From contig NZ_CP038256.1 in NCBI RefSeq assembly GCF_004564075.1, positions 2,480,001 through 2,544,000 of the forward strand: a DNA stretch of 64,000 nucleotides, written 5' to 3'. The stretch is from Microbacterium sediminis (lineage in GTDB: Bacteria > Actinomycetota > Actinomycetes > Actinomycetales > Microbacteriaceae). Both the position numbers and the translations under genes were made by a program. Under the pieces are notes generated by a model. That model was not told where the DNA came from. It searched no databases and saw nothing but the letters and a program-made list of their open reading frames with translations. This document shows, piece after piece, positions 1 through 9,931 of this stretch; position 1 is the first letter of the stretch; each line of letters opens with the position of its first letter.

Positions 1-2193
1 GGTGGCGAGGAAGGAGACGAGGTTGGCATCCGAGAACGCGATACGCGCGTCGGGCGCCGGGCACGCGACGAACGCGGGCGCGGTGACCTCGCCGGCGAGC
101 TCCTTCGTGGTGGCGCACTGATCGGGACGCAGCACCCGCCCGTCCGGCAGCGCGAGACGCAGGTTCATGGCGGCGAAGTCGTCGTTGTTCTCGTTGACGT
201 CGGCCTCGGGCCACGCCTTGGTGCCGGCGGTGATCGACAGCGTCACCTGCTCACCGGGCACGACGCGCTCGACGGGTACCGTCGCGTCGACCGTCACGAT
301 GCGCGCGTAGTACCCCTCGTCGAAGATCCGCAGCACCTCGTCGCCGAGCTTGACGCCGTTGCGGAAGAACGCGTCGGTGCTGGTCGCCTCGAACGCGAAC
401 ACGGGGCCGGTCTCGAGCGAGCGCACCGGATCGGCCACCGGTGCGCCGTCGATCGTGAGTTCCAGGTCCGCGGCGCCTCCGTCGGCGGTCGCGGAGACGC
501 GGGTCTGGCCCCCGAGCACCTGGCCGTCGGCGAGGTTGATCCGCACCGCATCCGGCTCGTCCTCGACGAGGTCGACGCGCACGGGGCCCAGCGTCGACTC
601 GGTGGCCCCGTCGCTGGCGACGAGCGTGTACTCGATCCAGCGCTTGCCGAACAGGTCGGCCGCGGGCACCGAGTAGTAGTACCGGTTCGCCGCCTCGAAG
701 CGCAGGCTGCGCGTCTGCGTGGCCCCGAGGTTGTCGGTCATGCGCAGCGTCACCGAGCGGACGAGCACGTCGTCGGTCACGTCGAAGCCGAGGTCGAGGT
801 CGGCCGTGTCGGGCACGTCGGAGCCGCCCGTGAGATCGGTGATCACCGGAGCCGATCCGGCGGCGGGCGGCAGCATCAGCGCGGCCGGCACCTGATCGGC
901 GCTCACGGCGCCCGGCGTCGGCGCGGCCAGGCTCATCATCGTCTGCACGGTGCCGTCCGGCGCCTGCGGGCTCCACAGGTACGTGCCGCCGGTCGGGTTC
1001 CAGCCGTACTGGATCGCCGTGGTCGCGGTGGTCTGCGCGTCGGTGAAGTAGTAGGCGCGGCTGATGTCGTGGCCGGTGTTGGTGAGCACCTGGATGCCGC
1101 GCGAGCCGCCGTTGGCGAGGCCGCCGTTGTACATCTCGACGATGTCCTGCCCGAGCACGAGGTCGGAGCCGAATGCCGCGTTGAAGTCGTCGACCGTCAG
1201 CCCCGCCGCGACGACCGTGGGGTTCTTGATCCACAGCACGAGCGTGCCGCCGGCGGCGATCGTGACGTCGGCGGGCTGGGCGGGCCACAGCGTCGAGCTC
1301 GTGGTGACGGGCTCGGTGAGCGCGTTGTCGGTGTAGAGGTACGCCAGCGTGTAGTCGGCGAACGAGATCGGCGCCTCCGAGGCGTTGTACACCTCGATGA
1401 ACTCGTAGCCGTCGGCGCCGTCGACGTTGGTGGTGTCGGGCGCGATCTCGGTGATCTGCAGCAGGGGCGCGCGCAGGTCGGGGTCGGTGGGCAGCGGCTC
1501 GGGCTCGCCCGCCGGCTCGGGGCGCACGAGCTGCTGGGGTGCGACCGCGCCCGGCGTCGGTGCGCCCGCGATCGGATTGACGAGCACGCTGCCGCTCTCG
1601 GGCAGCGTGAAGTGGTCCGAGGCGCCGCGGTTGGTCGCGACGCGGTTGTAGTCCGCGCCCGACACGAGCGTCGTGCCGTCGGCCTCGTAGAGGCGCAGCG
1701 AGCGGCCGCCCTGGTTCGCGAATCCGCCCTGGCCGGTGGCGTGGAAGAGCGGGTAGGTCGAGGCGGCGTCGCCGTAGTGCGCGCGGAACTCCGCCTCGGT
1801 CAGCTGCCACTGCCCGACGGCCGTCTCCCCCGAGACCACTCCGTAGCGCAGCCAGAACACCGCCGTGCCGCCGGCGGGGATCACGGCGTCGGCGAGCGGC
1901 GCGTCCGTGCCCGGCTCCACCACCTCGAGGAAGGCCGCGTTGTTGTACTGCAGCCGGTAGTCGGCGATGTCGATCGGCTCGGCCGTGGTGTTGGTGATCT
2001 CGTAGAACTCGAAGAGGTCCTGGTCGCCGGGGGTGCCGGCGTTGTCCTGCATCACCTCGGTGATCACCAGCGGCGGGATCGGCTCCGCGGCGGCCGCGGC
2101 GGGCGCGGCGATGCCGACGCCCGTGACGGCGATCGCGGCGGCGGCGAGGGAGGCGAGCGCGGCGCGGCGGCGCGCGAAGACGCGGGAAGTCAC
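1..2193 (-). CDS. Secreted protein with two lamin-tail domains, C-terminus outside the window
   Basis: The gene reads leftward and runs off the left edge; 731 codons are visible. I chose the GTG at 2193 because it opens directly on a signal peptide: basic TSRVFARRRA, a hydrophobic alanine-rich stretch, then AAPAAAAAEP. No good Shine-Dalgarno is seen, so the start is uncertain. Residues about 40-170 (LVITEVMQDN, EFYEITNTT) and again about 250-400 (LQITEIAPD, YEFIEVYNAS) match the lamin-tail domain (LTD) pattern of secreted bacterial proteins, and a third beta-rich part follows. In actinobacteria such LTD modules often precede a secreted phosphoesterase or nuclease domain; that part would lie outside the window, so no enzyme activity can be assigned. 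Extracellular location is inferred from the signal peptide. Confidence 0.75.
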   Translation of the reverse strand, partial: MTSRVFARRRAALASLAAAAIAVTGVGIAAPAAAAAEPIPPLVITEVMQDNAGTPGDQDLFEFYEITNTTAEPIDIADYRLQYNNAAFLEVVEPGTDAPLADAVIPAGGTAVFWLRYGVVSGETAVGQWQLTEAEFRAHYGDAASTYPLFHATGQGGFANQGGRSLRLYEADGTTLVSGADYNRVATNRGASDHFTLPESGSVLVNPIAGAPTPGAVAPQQLVRPEPAGEPEPLPTDPDLRAPLLQITEIAPDTTNVDGADGYEFIEVYNASEAPISFADYTLAYLYTDNALTEPVTTSSTLWPAQPADVTIAAGGTLVLWIKNPTVVAAGLTVDDFNAAFGSDLVLGQDIVEMYNGGLANGGSRGIQVLTNTGHDISRAYYFTDAQTTATTAIQYGWNPTGGTYLWSPQAPDGTVQTMMSLAAPTPGAVSADQVPAALMLPPAAGSAPVITDLTGGSDVPDTADLDLGFDVTDDVLVRSVTLRMTDNLGATQTRSLRFEAANRYYYSVPAADLFGKRWIEYTLVASDGATESTLGPVRVDLVEDEPDAVRINLADGQVLGGQTRVSATADGGAADLELTIDGAPVADPVRSLETGPVFAFEATSTDAFFRNGVKLGDEVLRIFDEGYYARIVTVDATVPVERVVPGEQVTLSITAGTKAWPEADVNENNDDFAAMNLRLALPDGRVLRPDQCATTKELAGEVTAPAFVACPAPDARIAFSDANLVSFLAT

Positions 2194-2285
2194 GAACGAC
2201 GAGCGAATCGCCTCGCGGTGACGGATCGTGGCATGCCGGATGAACGGGCGCTGAATCGCGGGTGTCGATCCGCGCGGGCTGTCAC

Positions 2286-2321
2286 GCCCGGGCCGCCTCC
2301 CGGTGGGACGGCGACCCGGGC
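2286..2321 (-). terminator. Possible stem-loop terminator behind the large membrane protein gene
   Basis: GCCCGGG and CCCGGGC lie 22 bases apart just past the stop codon of the gene ending at 2329, with extra pairing inside. There is no T run, so this is only a structural candidate. Confidence 0.3.
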
Positions 2322-2328
2322 GGGGCTG

Positions 2329-4977
2329 CTACCAGCCGTAGGTGACGACGACCTCGCCGTCCGCGAACGCGATCGAGCCGGAGAAGTCGATCTCGACCTC
2401 CTCGGTGACCTCTTCCTCCTCGTCCGAGAGCCAGTCCTGCTCCAGGTACGTCGCGGTGGCGACGCCGCCCTCGGCGATGAACGACGAGCCGTCCTCCGAC
2501 ACGGTGAGCGTCGGGTACGAGGTGATCTCCCACGCGACGGGCGTGTCCGACGGGTAGACGTAGGTGTAGAGCGGGCAGTCGTCCGGTCGGCCGATGCCCT
2601 GGGCCGCGCACTCGTCGAGGAGAGCCGCGACCTGGGCCTCGGCCTCGGTCTCGAGGGCGTCGGTCGGGCGGAAGTCCAGCACGGCATAGCCGGCATCGCC
2701 GCTGGGCTCGCTCGTGGCGAGCAGCGTGGCCGGGTCGGCCGCGAAGAAGTCCGACGCCGCCGGCTCGACCTCGTAGACGCCGGGGTACAGGTACACCGTG
2801 CCGGTGCCGAAGAACTCGTCGTCGATCGGCACCTCGACGCCGCCGATCGTCGCGCCGCCCGTGCCGTCGGTGCCGACCTGGGCCTCCACGACGAGCGGCG
2901 TGGTCACGCGCCAGTTCTCGAGCACGAGCCACTCGTTGCCCGTGCGCTCCACGTCGAGGGAGGCGGTCTGGTCGACGCCGTCGAGGCGGTAGGTGACGGT
3001 GACGCCGCGGACGTCGCCGCTGCCCTCGCCACCCTCCACGCGCACGTCCGAGATCGTCGAGGTCGCCGATCCGAGCACCTCGTCGGTCAGGAACGCGCGA
3101 TCGGCGCTGGGCACGTTCGGATCGACGGCGGCGCCGGCGGCCTCGGCCTGGCCCGCGGCGATGAGCTCGACGTACTCCTGCGCGACCGCCGCGGGACCGC
3201 GGCCGGCGTTGACGATCGAGACCGCGACGGCACCGCCGATCCCGATCACCGCGACCGCGCCGACGCCGATCCCCGTCCACAGCAGCGCCTTCTTCGCGGC
3301 CGGGCTCAGGGGCTTCGGCGGGGCGAGCGGAGCGACCGGCATCGTCGGCGCGGCGCCGACGGGAGCCCCGGCGACGGGCGCGGTCCCGGGCGCGACGGGG
3401 GCGCCCGGCGCGGGGGCACCCGGCGCCGCGGCGGCATACGCCGCGCCGGGGGCAGACGGCCCGGCGGGCGCGACGACCGCGGGGCCGATCAGCCACGCCC
3501 CCGCGGCGCCGCGACCGGCGAGGAGGGCGAGCAGCTGCGGCGACGCGGCGTAGACGAGCGAGGGCAGCACCTGCGCGCCGAGCTCGATCGCGGCGGCCCA
3601 CACGAGCATCACCAGCGGCGTCCACCAGCTCATCGCGATGCCGGCGCTCGCGCCGCCCGAGAGGAACGCCGCGGTCGCCATGCCCGTGCCCGAGAGACCG
3701 AAGAACAGCAGGCCGAACACGACCCACAGGCCGAGGATCACGAGCGGCAGGCGCCACGCGACCGTCAGGTCGAGGCCCGCCGCGCGGCGCGGTCGGCGGG
3801 TGCCGATCCGGACCGCGGCGATCGCGGCCAGGACCACCGCGAGCGCCGTGACCAGCCACAGCCACCACACGTCCACCGTGAAGATCGTGCCGACCTGGCT
3901 CATGCCGCCGATGCCGGCCTCGACGCCGCCGAGCTGGGCGAACACCGCGAGCACGGGTGCCACGTTGAGGCAGAGCACGAGCAGCAGCGGGATCCCCGCG
4001 GCTTGATCGGCGTCCACGAGCAGGACCACGCCGACGATGAGCGACAGCGGCACGAAGACGATCGCGAAGACGGTGACGACCGTGAGCGTCTCGCGCACCA
4101 GCGCCGGCAGCCCGATCAGCACGCGGCGCGCGGCGGCGACGATGCCCTCGCCCGGCGTCGTGCGCGCCCCGAGCGCGCGCCCGGCCGCGCCGGCCGCGGC
4201 GAGCAGGATCGTGCCGAACACGACGACGCGGAAGCTCGCCCCCGTCACCTCGATGGCCGCCCCGCCCGCATCCTGACGCACCGCGAAGATCGCGGCGATC
4301 AGCAGCACGACGAGCGAGGCGATGAGGCCGGACGCGACCGGTGCGAGCAGGCGGTGCACGCGCGCGGACGGCGTGCGACGCTCGCACCGCCACGACCACC
4401 AGAGCGACACCGCCATGACCGCCAGCGTCAGCAGCAGCGGGAACACCCACAGCGAGCTCGAGGCGCCGGCCGAGAAGAACTCGGCGGCACCGCTCACGCG
4501 CATCGAGAGCTCGCCACCGAGGACCAGCCCGGCGCCGATGGCGACGGCCGCGAGGAACGCGCCGATGCCGGACGCCGCCGAGCCCATCGACGCGGAGAGG
4601 TCGGCGAGCAGGCCGATCGCGGCGAGCACGATGACAAGACCCGCGACGACCGTCGCCGCGACGGCGATGCCCGCGGTGGTCAGGGTGTCGACGACGAGGG
4701 CCCTCGGCAGCGCGGGCGCGGCGGCCGGCGTCACCGGCGGCACGTACTGCCACGGTCCGGACGGCTGCGGCGGCGCGGCCTGGGGCGTCGCGGGCGGCAC
4801 CGGCATGGCGGGCGGCCCGGCCGGCGCCGCGAGCGGCACGGGCGGGGCCGGCGGAACGGTCGCGTGGTCGGCCGGCGCGCCGGGGACCGGCGGGCGCGGC
4901 GGGATCGGCGGCACGCTCGCGCCCTGCGGCGCGTCGAGGCCCGGCGTCTGGCCCGCCGGCACGTCGTGGTCGGTCAT
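2329..4977 (-). CDS. Large proline-rich multi-pass membrane protein, function unknown
   Basis: An 882-residue protein started at the ATG at 4977; a GGGGGG stretch 8-13 bases upstream can serve as ribosome site, and an upstream in-frame ATG at 5079 adds only a basic low-complexity leader. The first ~110 residues are a Pro/Ala/Gly-rich cytoplasmic tail (PPIPPRPPVPGAP). Residues ~110-520 hold about ten hydrophobic segments. A second Pro/Ala linker then leads to one more membrane span (ALLWTGIGVGAVAVIGIGGA) and an outside domain of about 250 residues, with a part resembling small DUF4878-like lipoprotein folds (VAQEYVELIAAGQAEAA). It stands alone between two oppositely organised genes. No motif gives a function; an envelope role is a guess from topology. 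Confidence 0.7.
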   Translation of the reverse strand: MTDHDVPAGQTPGLDAPQGASVPPIPPRPPVPGAPADHATVPPAPPVPLAAPAGPPAMPVPPATPQAAPPQPSGPWQYVPPVTPAAAPALPRALVVDTLTTAGIAVAATVVAGLVIVLAAIGLLADLSASMGSAASGIGAFLAAVAIGAGLVLGGELSMRVSGAAEFFSAGASSSLWVFPLLLTLAVMAVSLWWSWRCERRTPSARVHRLLAPVASGLIASLVVLLIAAIFAVRQDAGGAAIEVTGASFRVVVFGTILLAAAGAAGRALGARTTPGEGIVAAARRVLIGLPALVRETLTVVTVFAIVFVPLSLIVGVVLLVDADQAAGIPLLLVLCLNVAPVLAVFAQLGGVEAGIGGMSQVGTIFTVDVWWLWLVTALAVVLAAIAAVRIGTRRPRRAAGLDLTVAWRLPLVILGLWVVFGLLFFGLSGTGMATAAFLSGGASAGIAMSWWTPLVMLVWAAAIELGAQVLPSLVYAASPQLLALLAGRGAAGAWLIGPAVVAPAGPSAPGAAYAAAAPGAPAPGAPVAPGTAPVAGAPVGAAPTMPVAPLAPPKPLSPAAKKALLWTGIGVGAVAVIGIGGAVAVSIVNAGRGPAAVAQEYVELIAAGQAEAAGAAVDPNVPSADRAFLTDEVLGSATSTISDVRVEGGEGSGDVRGVTVTYRLDGVDQTASLDVERTGNEWLVLENWRVTTPLVVEAQVGTDGTGGATIGGVEVPIDDEFFGTGTVYLYPGVYEVEPAASDFFAADPATLLATSEPSGDAGYAVLDFRPTDALETEAEAQVAALLDECAAQGIGRPDDCPLYTYVYPSDTPVAWEITSYPTLTVSEDGSSFIAEGGVATATYLEQDWLSDEEEEVTEEVEIDFSGSIAFADGEVVVTYGW

Positions 4978-5185
4978 TCGGATAGCCCCCCGGAAGTGAG
5001 AACGGCCGCTCGGCGGCGCACGGTGTCGGCGGGAGGCCGATGCGGCGGACGCGGCCGCACGATCGGCGCTTCTCGCCACTGGGAAGCTATCGGCCCGCTC
5101 GGGTGGCCCGTAAGCGCTGGCGCCCGCCGCTGCCCGGGGAACGCGGCGCCGCCCGAATGTCGGCGATCGGCGGCAGGATGGACGA

Positions 5186-8100
5186 ATGGACGTGCTCGAT
5201 CGATTCGGCGAGGCGACGCGGGAGTGGTTCCGCGGCGCGTTCCCCGCACCGACCGACGCGCAGCGGGGCGCGTGGGACGCGATCTCGAGCGGGCGTCACG
5301 CGCTCGTCGTTGCGCCGACCGGATCGGGCAAGACGCTCTCGGCATTCCTGTGGGCCATCGATCGCGTCTTCCGCGAGCCGGCGCCCGAGAAGCGGACGTC
5401 GCGCATCCTCTACGTCTCGCCGCTGAAGGCGCTCGGCGTCGACGTCGAGCGCAACCTGCGATCGCCGCTCGTCGGCATCTCGCAGGCGGCGCGCCGGCTC
5501 GGGATCGACGTGCCCAGCGTGTCGGTCGGCGTGCGCTCGGGCGACACCCCGTCGTCGGAGCGGCAGAAGCTCGTGCGCACCCCGCCCGACATCCTCATCA
5601 CCACGCCCGAGTCGCTCTACCTCATGCTCACGAGCCAGGCCCGCGAGACCCTGCGCGGCGTGCACACGGTGATCATCGACGAGGTGCACGCGGTCGCGGC
5701 CACGAAGCGCGGCGCGCACCTGGCCGTCTCGCTCGAGCGGCTCGACGACCTGCTCGAGACGCCGGCCCAGCGGATCGGGCTCTCGGCGACCGTGCGCCCG
5801 ATCGACGAGGTGGCGCGATTCCTCGGCGGCGCGGCGCCGGTCGACATCGTCGCCCCGCGCGCGTCGAAGACCTTCGACCTCACGGTCACGGTGCCCGTCG
5901 ACGACATGCAGAACCCGCCGCCGGCCGCCGGCGCCGCCCCGGCCCCCGACGACGGCGAGGAGGAGTGGTTCCGTCCTCCCGAGTCGACCGAGATGACCGG
6001 ATCGATCTGGCCGCACGTGGAGGAGGCGATCGTCGATCGCATCCTGCAGCACCGGTCCACGATCGTCTTCGCCAACTCGCGCCGCCTCGCCGAGCGGCTC
6101 ACGGGCCGGCTGAACGAGATCTACGCCGAGCGGCTGGGCCTCGAGGTGCCGGCGCCGTCCGTCCCCGCCGCGATGATGGCGCAGGCCGGATCGGTCGCGG
6201 GCGCCGACCCGGTGCTCGCGAAGGCGCATCACGGCTCGGTGTCGAAGGAGCAGCGCGCGGTCGTGGAGGAGGAGCTCAAGTCGGGCGCGCTGCGCTGCGT
6301 CGTGGCGACGAGCAGCCTCGAGCTCGGCATCGACATGGGCGCCGTCGACCTGGTCATCCAGGTGGAGGCCCCGCCGAGCGCGGCCAGCGGCCTGCAGCGC
6401 GTCGGACGCGCGGGCCACCAGGTGGGCGAGATCAGCCGCGCCGCGCTGTTCCCCAAGCACCGCGCCGACGTGCTGCACACCGCGATCGTCACGGAGCGCA
6501 TGCTGTCGGGGCGGATCGAGGCGATCTCCATCCCGCAGAACTCGCTCGACATCCTCGCGCAGCACACCGTCGCCGCGACCGCCCTGGGGCCGATCGAGGT
6601 CGAGGCGTGGTTCGAGTCGGTGCGCCGCGCCGCGCCGTTTCGCACCCTGCCCCGCAGCGCGTTCGAGGCGACGCTCGATCTGCTCGCCGGCCGATACCCG
6701 TCCGACGAGTTCGCCGAGCTGCGCCCGCGCCTCGTGTGGGATCGCGACGCCGGCACGATCGAGGGCCGCCCCGGATCCCAGCGCCTCGCCGTGACGAGCG
6801 GCGGCACGATCCCCGACCGCGGGCTGTTCGGGGTGTTCGTCGCGGGCGAGACCCGCAACGCGCGGGTCGGCGAGCTCGACGAGGAGATGGTCTACGAGTC
6901 GCGCGTGAACGACGTGTTCACGCTCGGCACCACCAGCTGGCGCATCGTCGAGATCACCCACGACCGCGTCAACGTCGTGCCCGCCTTTGGGCAGCCGGGC
7001 AAGGTCCCGTTCTGGCACGGCGACGGGCTCGGCCGGCCCGCTGAGCTCGGCGAGGCGCTCGGGGCGATGGCGCGGGAGCTGTCGTCGTCGCCGCGCGAGA
7101 AGGCCGTCGAGCGGCTCGCGGAGGCGGGGCTCGACGAGCGCGCGATCGACAACCTGCTCACGTACCTCGCCGAGCAGAAGGAGGCGACGGGATCGATCCC
7201 CACCGATCGCACCCTCACCGTCGAACGCGGCCGCGACGAGGTGGGCGACTGGCGGCTCATCCTGCATTCCCCGTACGGCATGCACGTGCACGCGCCGTGG
7301 GCGCTGGCCGTGAACGCGCGCATCCGCGAGCGCCTCGGCGTGGACGGATCGGCGGTCGCGAGCGACGACGGCATCATCGCGCGCATCCCCGACGCCGAGT
7401 CCGATCCGCCGGGCGCCGAGCTGTTCGTCTTCGAGCCCGAGGAGCTCGAGCAGATCGTGACCGACGAGGTGGGCGGATCGGCGCTGTTCGCCTCGCGGTT
7501 CCGCGAGTGCGCGGCCCGCGCGCTGCTCATGCCGCGCATGAACCCGGGCCGCCGCCAGCCGCTGTGGCAGCAGCGGCAGCGATCGGCGGCGCTGCTGGAG
7601 GTGGCGCGCAACCACCCGACGTTCCCGATCATCCTCGAGACGCTGCGCGAGGTGCTGCAGGACGTGTACGACCTGCCGGCCCTCACGCGCCTCGCCCGCG
7701 GGATCCAGGAGCGGCGGATCCGGCTCGTCGAGACCGAGACCCCCAGCCCCTCCCCCTACGCGCGCGATCTGCTGTTCGGGTATGTCGGCGCGTTCATGTA
7801 CGAGGGCGACTCGCCGCTCGCCGAGCGCCGCGCGGCCGCCCTGTCGGTCGATCCGGCGCTGCTGAGCGAGCTGCTCGGCCGCGTCGAGATGCGCGAGCTG
7901 CTCGACCCCGACGTCATCGCCCAGTACGAGGCCGAGCAGCAGCGCCTCGCGCCCGACCGCCGCGCCCGCGGCGTCGAGGGCGTCGCGGATCTGCTCCGCG
8001 TCCTCGGCCCCCTGTCGGCCGAGGAGGTCGCCGCCCGCCTGGAGCCCGATGAGTCTTCGCCCGATCGGTTGCTGAACGAGGCGAGCGGAGCGAGCGCAGC

Positions 8101-9931
8101 TGAAGCGACCACCGCGACCGCGTCGCTCGATGATCCCCCCACGGCTCGTCGAGCGAGCGAAGCGAGCCGAGACGGGTCGAGCGAGCGCAGCGAGTCGAGA
8201 CCGACGCCGCAACATGCCACCGCCGCCGCGTCCCACCTCGACGCCCTCGTCGCCGCCCGCCGCGCGATCCCCGTGACCATCGCGGGCGCCGAGCGGTTCG
8301 CCGCGATCGAGGACGCCGGCCGGCTGCGCGACGCGCTGGGGATCCCGCTGCCCGTCGGCGTGCCGGTCGCCTTCCTCGAGCCCGTGGCCGATCCGCTGGG
8401 CGATCTCGTCTCGCGCTTCGCCCGCACGCACGGTCCGTTCACGACCGACGCGGTCGCCGCCCGTCTCGGCATCGGCACCGCGGTGGCCCGGCACACGCTG
8501 CAGCGGCTGGAGCAGCAGGGGCGCGTGGCCAGCGGCTTCTTCCTGCCCGAGGGTCAGGGGGCGCTCGACGAGTCGGAGTGGTGCGACGCCGAGGCGCTGC
8601 GCCGCATCCGCATGCGCTCCCTCGCCGCCCTGCGCGGCAGCGTCGAGCCGGTCTCGCCCGAGGCGTACGCGCGGTTCCTGCCCGACTGGCAGCACCTGAA
8701 CCGCCCCCTCGAGAGCATCGACGGCGTCCTCGCCGCGATCGAGCAGCTGGCCGGCGTGCCGATCCCGGCGAGCGCATGGGAGTCGCTCGTGCTGCCCTCG
8801 CGCGTGCGGGACTACACGCCCGCGCTTCTGGACGAGCTCACCGCGACCGGCGAGGTGGTCTGGTCGGGGCACGGATCGCTCCCCGGGCGCGACGGGTGGA
8901 TCGCCCTGCACCCCTCCGACGCGGCGGCGATCACCCTCCCGGAGCCGGAGGGCGAGGTCGATCCCGAGTCGATCGAGGGCCGCCTGCTCGGCATCCTGTC
9001 GTTCGGCGGCGCGTACTTCGCGGCGCAGCTGGCCGAGATGGTCCGCGCGCGCATGCCCGACGCCGAGGCGGCGCTCGTGTCCGAGACGGCCGTGGTCGAC
9101 GCCCTGTGGGGCCTCGTGTGGGCGGGGCGCGTGACGAACGACACGTTCTCGCCCGTGCGCACGCTCCTGGGCGGGGGCAGCCAGGCGCACCGCACCCAGC
9201 GCCGCACCCCGCGCAGCCGGCTGTACCGCGGCGCGGCCGCCCGTCCGCAGGCGCCGCGGCCGCTCGTGGGCGGCCGCTGGTCGGCGCTGCCCGCCCGCGA
9301 GCCGGAGGCGACCGTTCGCGCGGCCGCCACGGCCTCGATCCTGCTCGACCGGCACGGCGTGGTCACGCGCGGCGCGGTGCAGAACGAGGGCGTGCCGGGC
9401 GGCTTCGCGCAGGCGTACCGCACGCTCGCGGGGCTCGAGCAGGCCGGCCACTGCCGCCGCGGCTACCTCATCGAGAAGCTCGGCGCGGCCCAGTTCGCGA
9501 CCTCGCCCACGATCGACCGCCTGCGCACGTTCGCCGGGCTCCCCGATCCCGCGCCGCTGCGGGCGATCACGCTCGCGGCCACCGATCCTGCCAACCCCTA
9601 CGGCGCCGCGCTGCCGTGGCCGGCGCTCGAGGGCGTGCGGCACCGCCCGGGGCGCAAGGCCGGCGGCCTCGTCGTGCTCGTCGACGGCGCGCTCGTGCTC
9701 TACCTGGAGCGCGGCGGACGCACGGCCCTCGTGTTCACCGACGACGAGGCGATCATCGCGGCGGCCTGCGCGGATCTGGCCGCCACCGCCCGCGCCCGCC
9801 GGCTCGAGACCCTCACGGTCGAGCAGGCCAACGGGGAGTTCGTCTACACCGCGCCGCTCGGCCGTGCCCTGCGGGCCGCGGGCTTCGTCGAGTCGACGCG
9901 CGGCCTGACGCTGAGGCGCGAGCGTGCCTGA
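5186..9931 (+). CDS. lhr: ATP-dependent helicase Lhr
   Basis: A 1581-residue Lhr-family superfamily 2 DNA helicase. Walker A (APTGSGKT, residues 43-50), the DEVH box near residue 166, motif III (LSAT) and the motif VI-like QRVGRAGHQ are all present, followed by the long Lhr C-terminal half with winged-helix parts. The length fits the ~1500-residue full-size family. Lhr translocates 3' to 5' and unwinds RNA:DNA or DNA duplexes; mycobacterial lhr is induced by DNA damage. The start ATG has AGGA 5 bases upstream. The gene overlaps the following glycosylase gene by 8 bases, matching the mycobacterial lhr-nei2 order, so both probably act in repair. Residues ~952-1012 are a low-complexity Ser/Ala/Glu/Arg stretch encoded by an intergenic-type repeat. 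Confidence 0.95.
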   Translation: MDVLDRFGEATREWFRGAFPAPTDAQRGAWDAISSGRHALVVAPTGSGKTLSAFLWAIDRVFREPAPEKRTSRILYVSPLKALGVDVERNLRSPLVGISQAARRLGIDVPSVSVGVRSGDTPSSERQKLVRTPPDILITTPESLYLMLTSQARETLRGVHTVIIDEVHAVAATKRGAHLAVSLERLDDLLETPAQRIGLSATVRPIDEVARFLGGAAPVDIVAPRASKTFDLTVTVPVDDMQNPPPAAGAAPAPDDGEEEWFRPPESTEMTGSIWPHVEEAIVDRILQHRSTIVFANSRRLAERLTGRLNEIYAERLGLEVPAPSVPAAMMAQAGSVAGADPVLAKAHHGSVSKEQRAVVEEELKSGALRCVVATSSLELGIDMGAVDLVIQVEAPPSAASGLQRVGRAGHQVGEISRAALFPKHRADVLHTAIVTERMLSGRIEAISIPQNSLDILAQHTVAATALGPIEVEAWFESVRRAAPFRTLPRSAFEATLDLLAGRYPSDEFAELRPRLVWDRDAGTIEGRPGSQRLAVTSGGTIPDRGLFGVFVAGETRNARVGELDEEMVYESRVNDVFTLGTTSWRIVEITHDRVNVVPAFGQPGKVPFWHGDGLGRPAELGEALGAMARELSSSPREKAVERLAEAGLDERAIDNLLTYLAEQKEATGSIPTDRTLTVERGRDEVGDWRLILHSPYGMHVHAPWALAVNARIRERLGVDGSAVASDDGIIARIPDAESDPPGAELFVFEPEELEQIVTDEVGGSALFASRFRECAARALLMPRMNPGRRQPLWQQRQRSAALLEVARNHPTFPIILETLREVLQDVYDLPALTRLARGIQERRIRLVETETPSPSPYARDLLFGYVGAFMYEGDSPLAERRAAALSVDPALLSELLGRVEMRELLDPDVIAQYEAEQQRLAPDRRARGVEGVADLLRVLGPLSAEEVAARLEPDESSPDRLLNEASGASAAEATTATASLDDPPTARRASEASRDGSSERSESRPTPQHATAAASHLDALVAARRAIPVTIAGAERFAAIEDAGRLRDALGIPLPVGVPVAFLEPVADPLGDLVSRFARTHGPFTTDAVAARLGIGTAVARHTLQRLEQQGRVASGFFLPEGQGALDESEWCDAEALRRIRMRSLAALRGSVEPVSPEAYARFLPDWQHLNRPLESIDGVLAAIEQLAGVPIPASAWESLVLPSRVRDYTPALLDELTATGEVVWSGHGSLPGRDGWIALHPSDAAAITLPEPEGEVDPESIEGRLLGILSFGGAYFAAQLAEMVRARMPDAEAALVSETAVVDALWGLVWAGRVTNDTFSPVRTLLGGGSQAHRTQRRTPRSRLYRGAAARPQAPRPLVGGRWSALPAREPEATVRAAATASILLDRHGVVTRGAVQNEGVPGGFAQAYRTLAGLEQAGHCRRGYLIEKLGAAQFATSPTIDRLRTFAGLPDPAPLRAITLAATDPANPYGAALPWPALEGVRHRPGRKAGGLVVLVDGALVLYLERGGRTALVFTDDEAIIAAACADLAATARARRLETLTVEQANGEFVYTAPLGRALRAAGFVESTRGLTLRRERA
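8059..8203. repeat. Dispersed actinobacterial repeat inside the lhr reading frame
   Basis: The part at 8142-8203 contains GGCTCGTCGAGCGAGCGAAG and later GAGACGGGTCGAGCGAGCG. Reverse-complemented 61005-61077 and the element at 26227-26305 share the GGTCGTCGAC/GGCTCGTCGA start and the GGAGACGGGTCGAGCG core. The part at 8059-8110 is a more decayed relative. In the two other places the element is intergenic, here it is translated in frame as about 48 low-complexity residues. Confidence 0.7.

Noticed and set aside
1069..7044. A nearly 6-kb open frame on the plus strand across the first three genes
   Set aside because: It is an artefact of extreme GC content: its translation is Arg/Gly/Ala-rich without domains, while clear family matches lie in other frames (LTD protein, membrane protein, Lhr).
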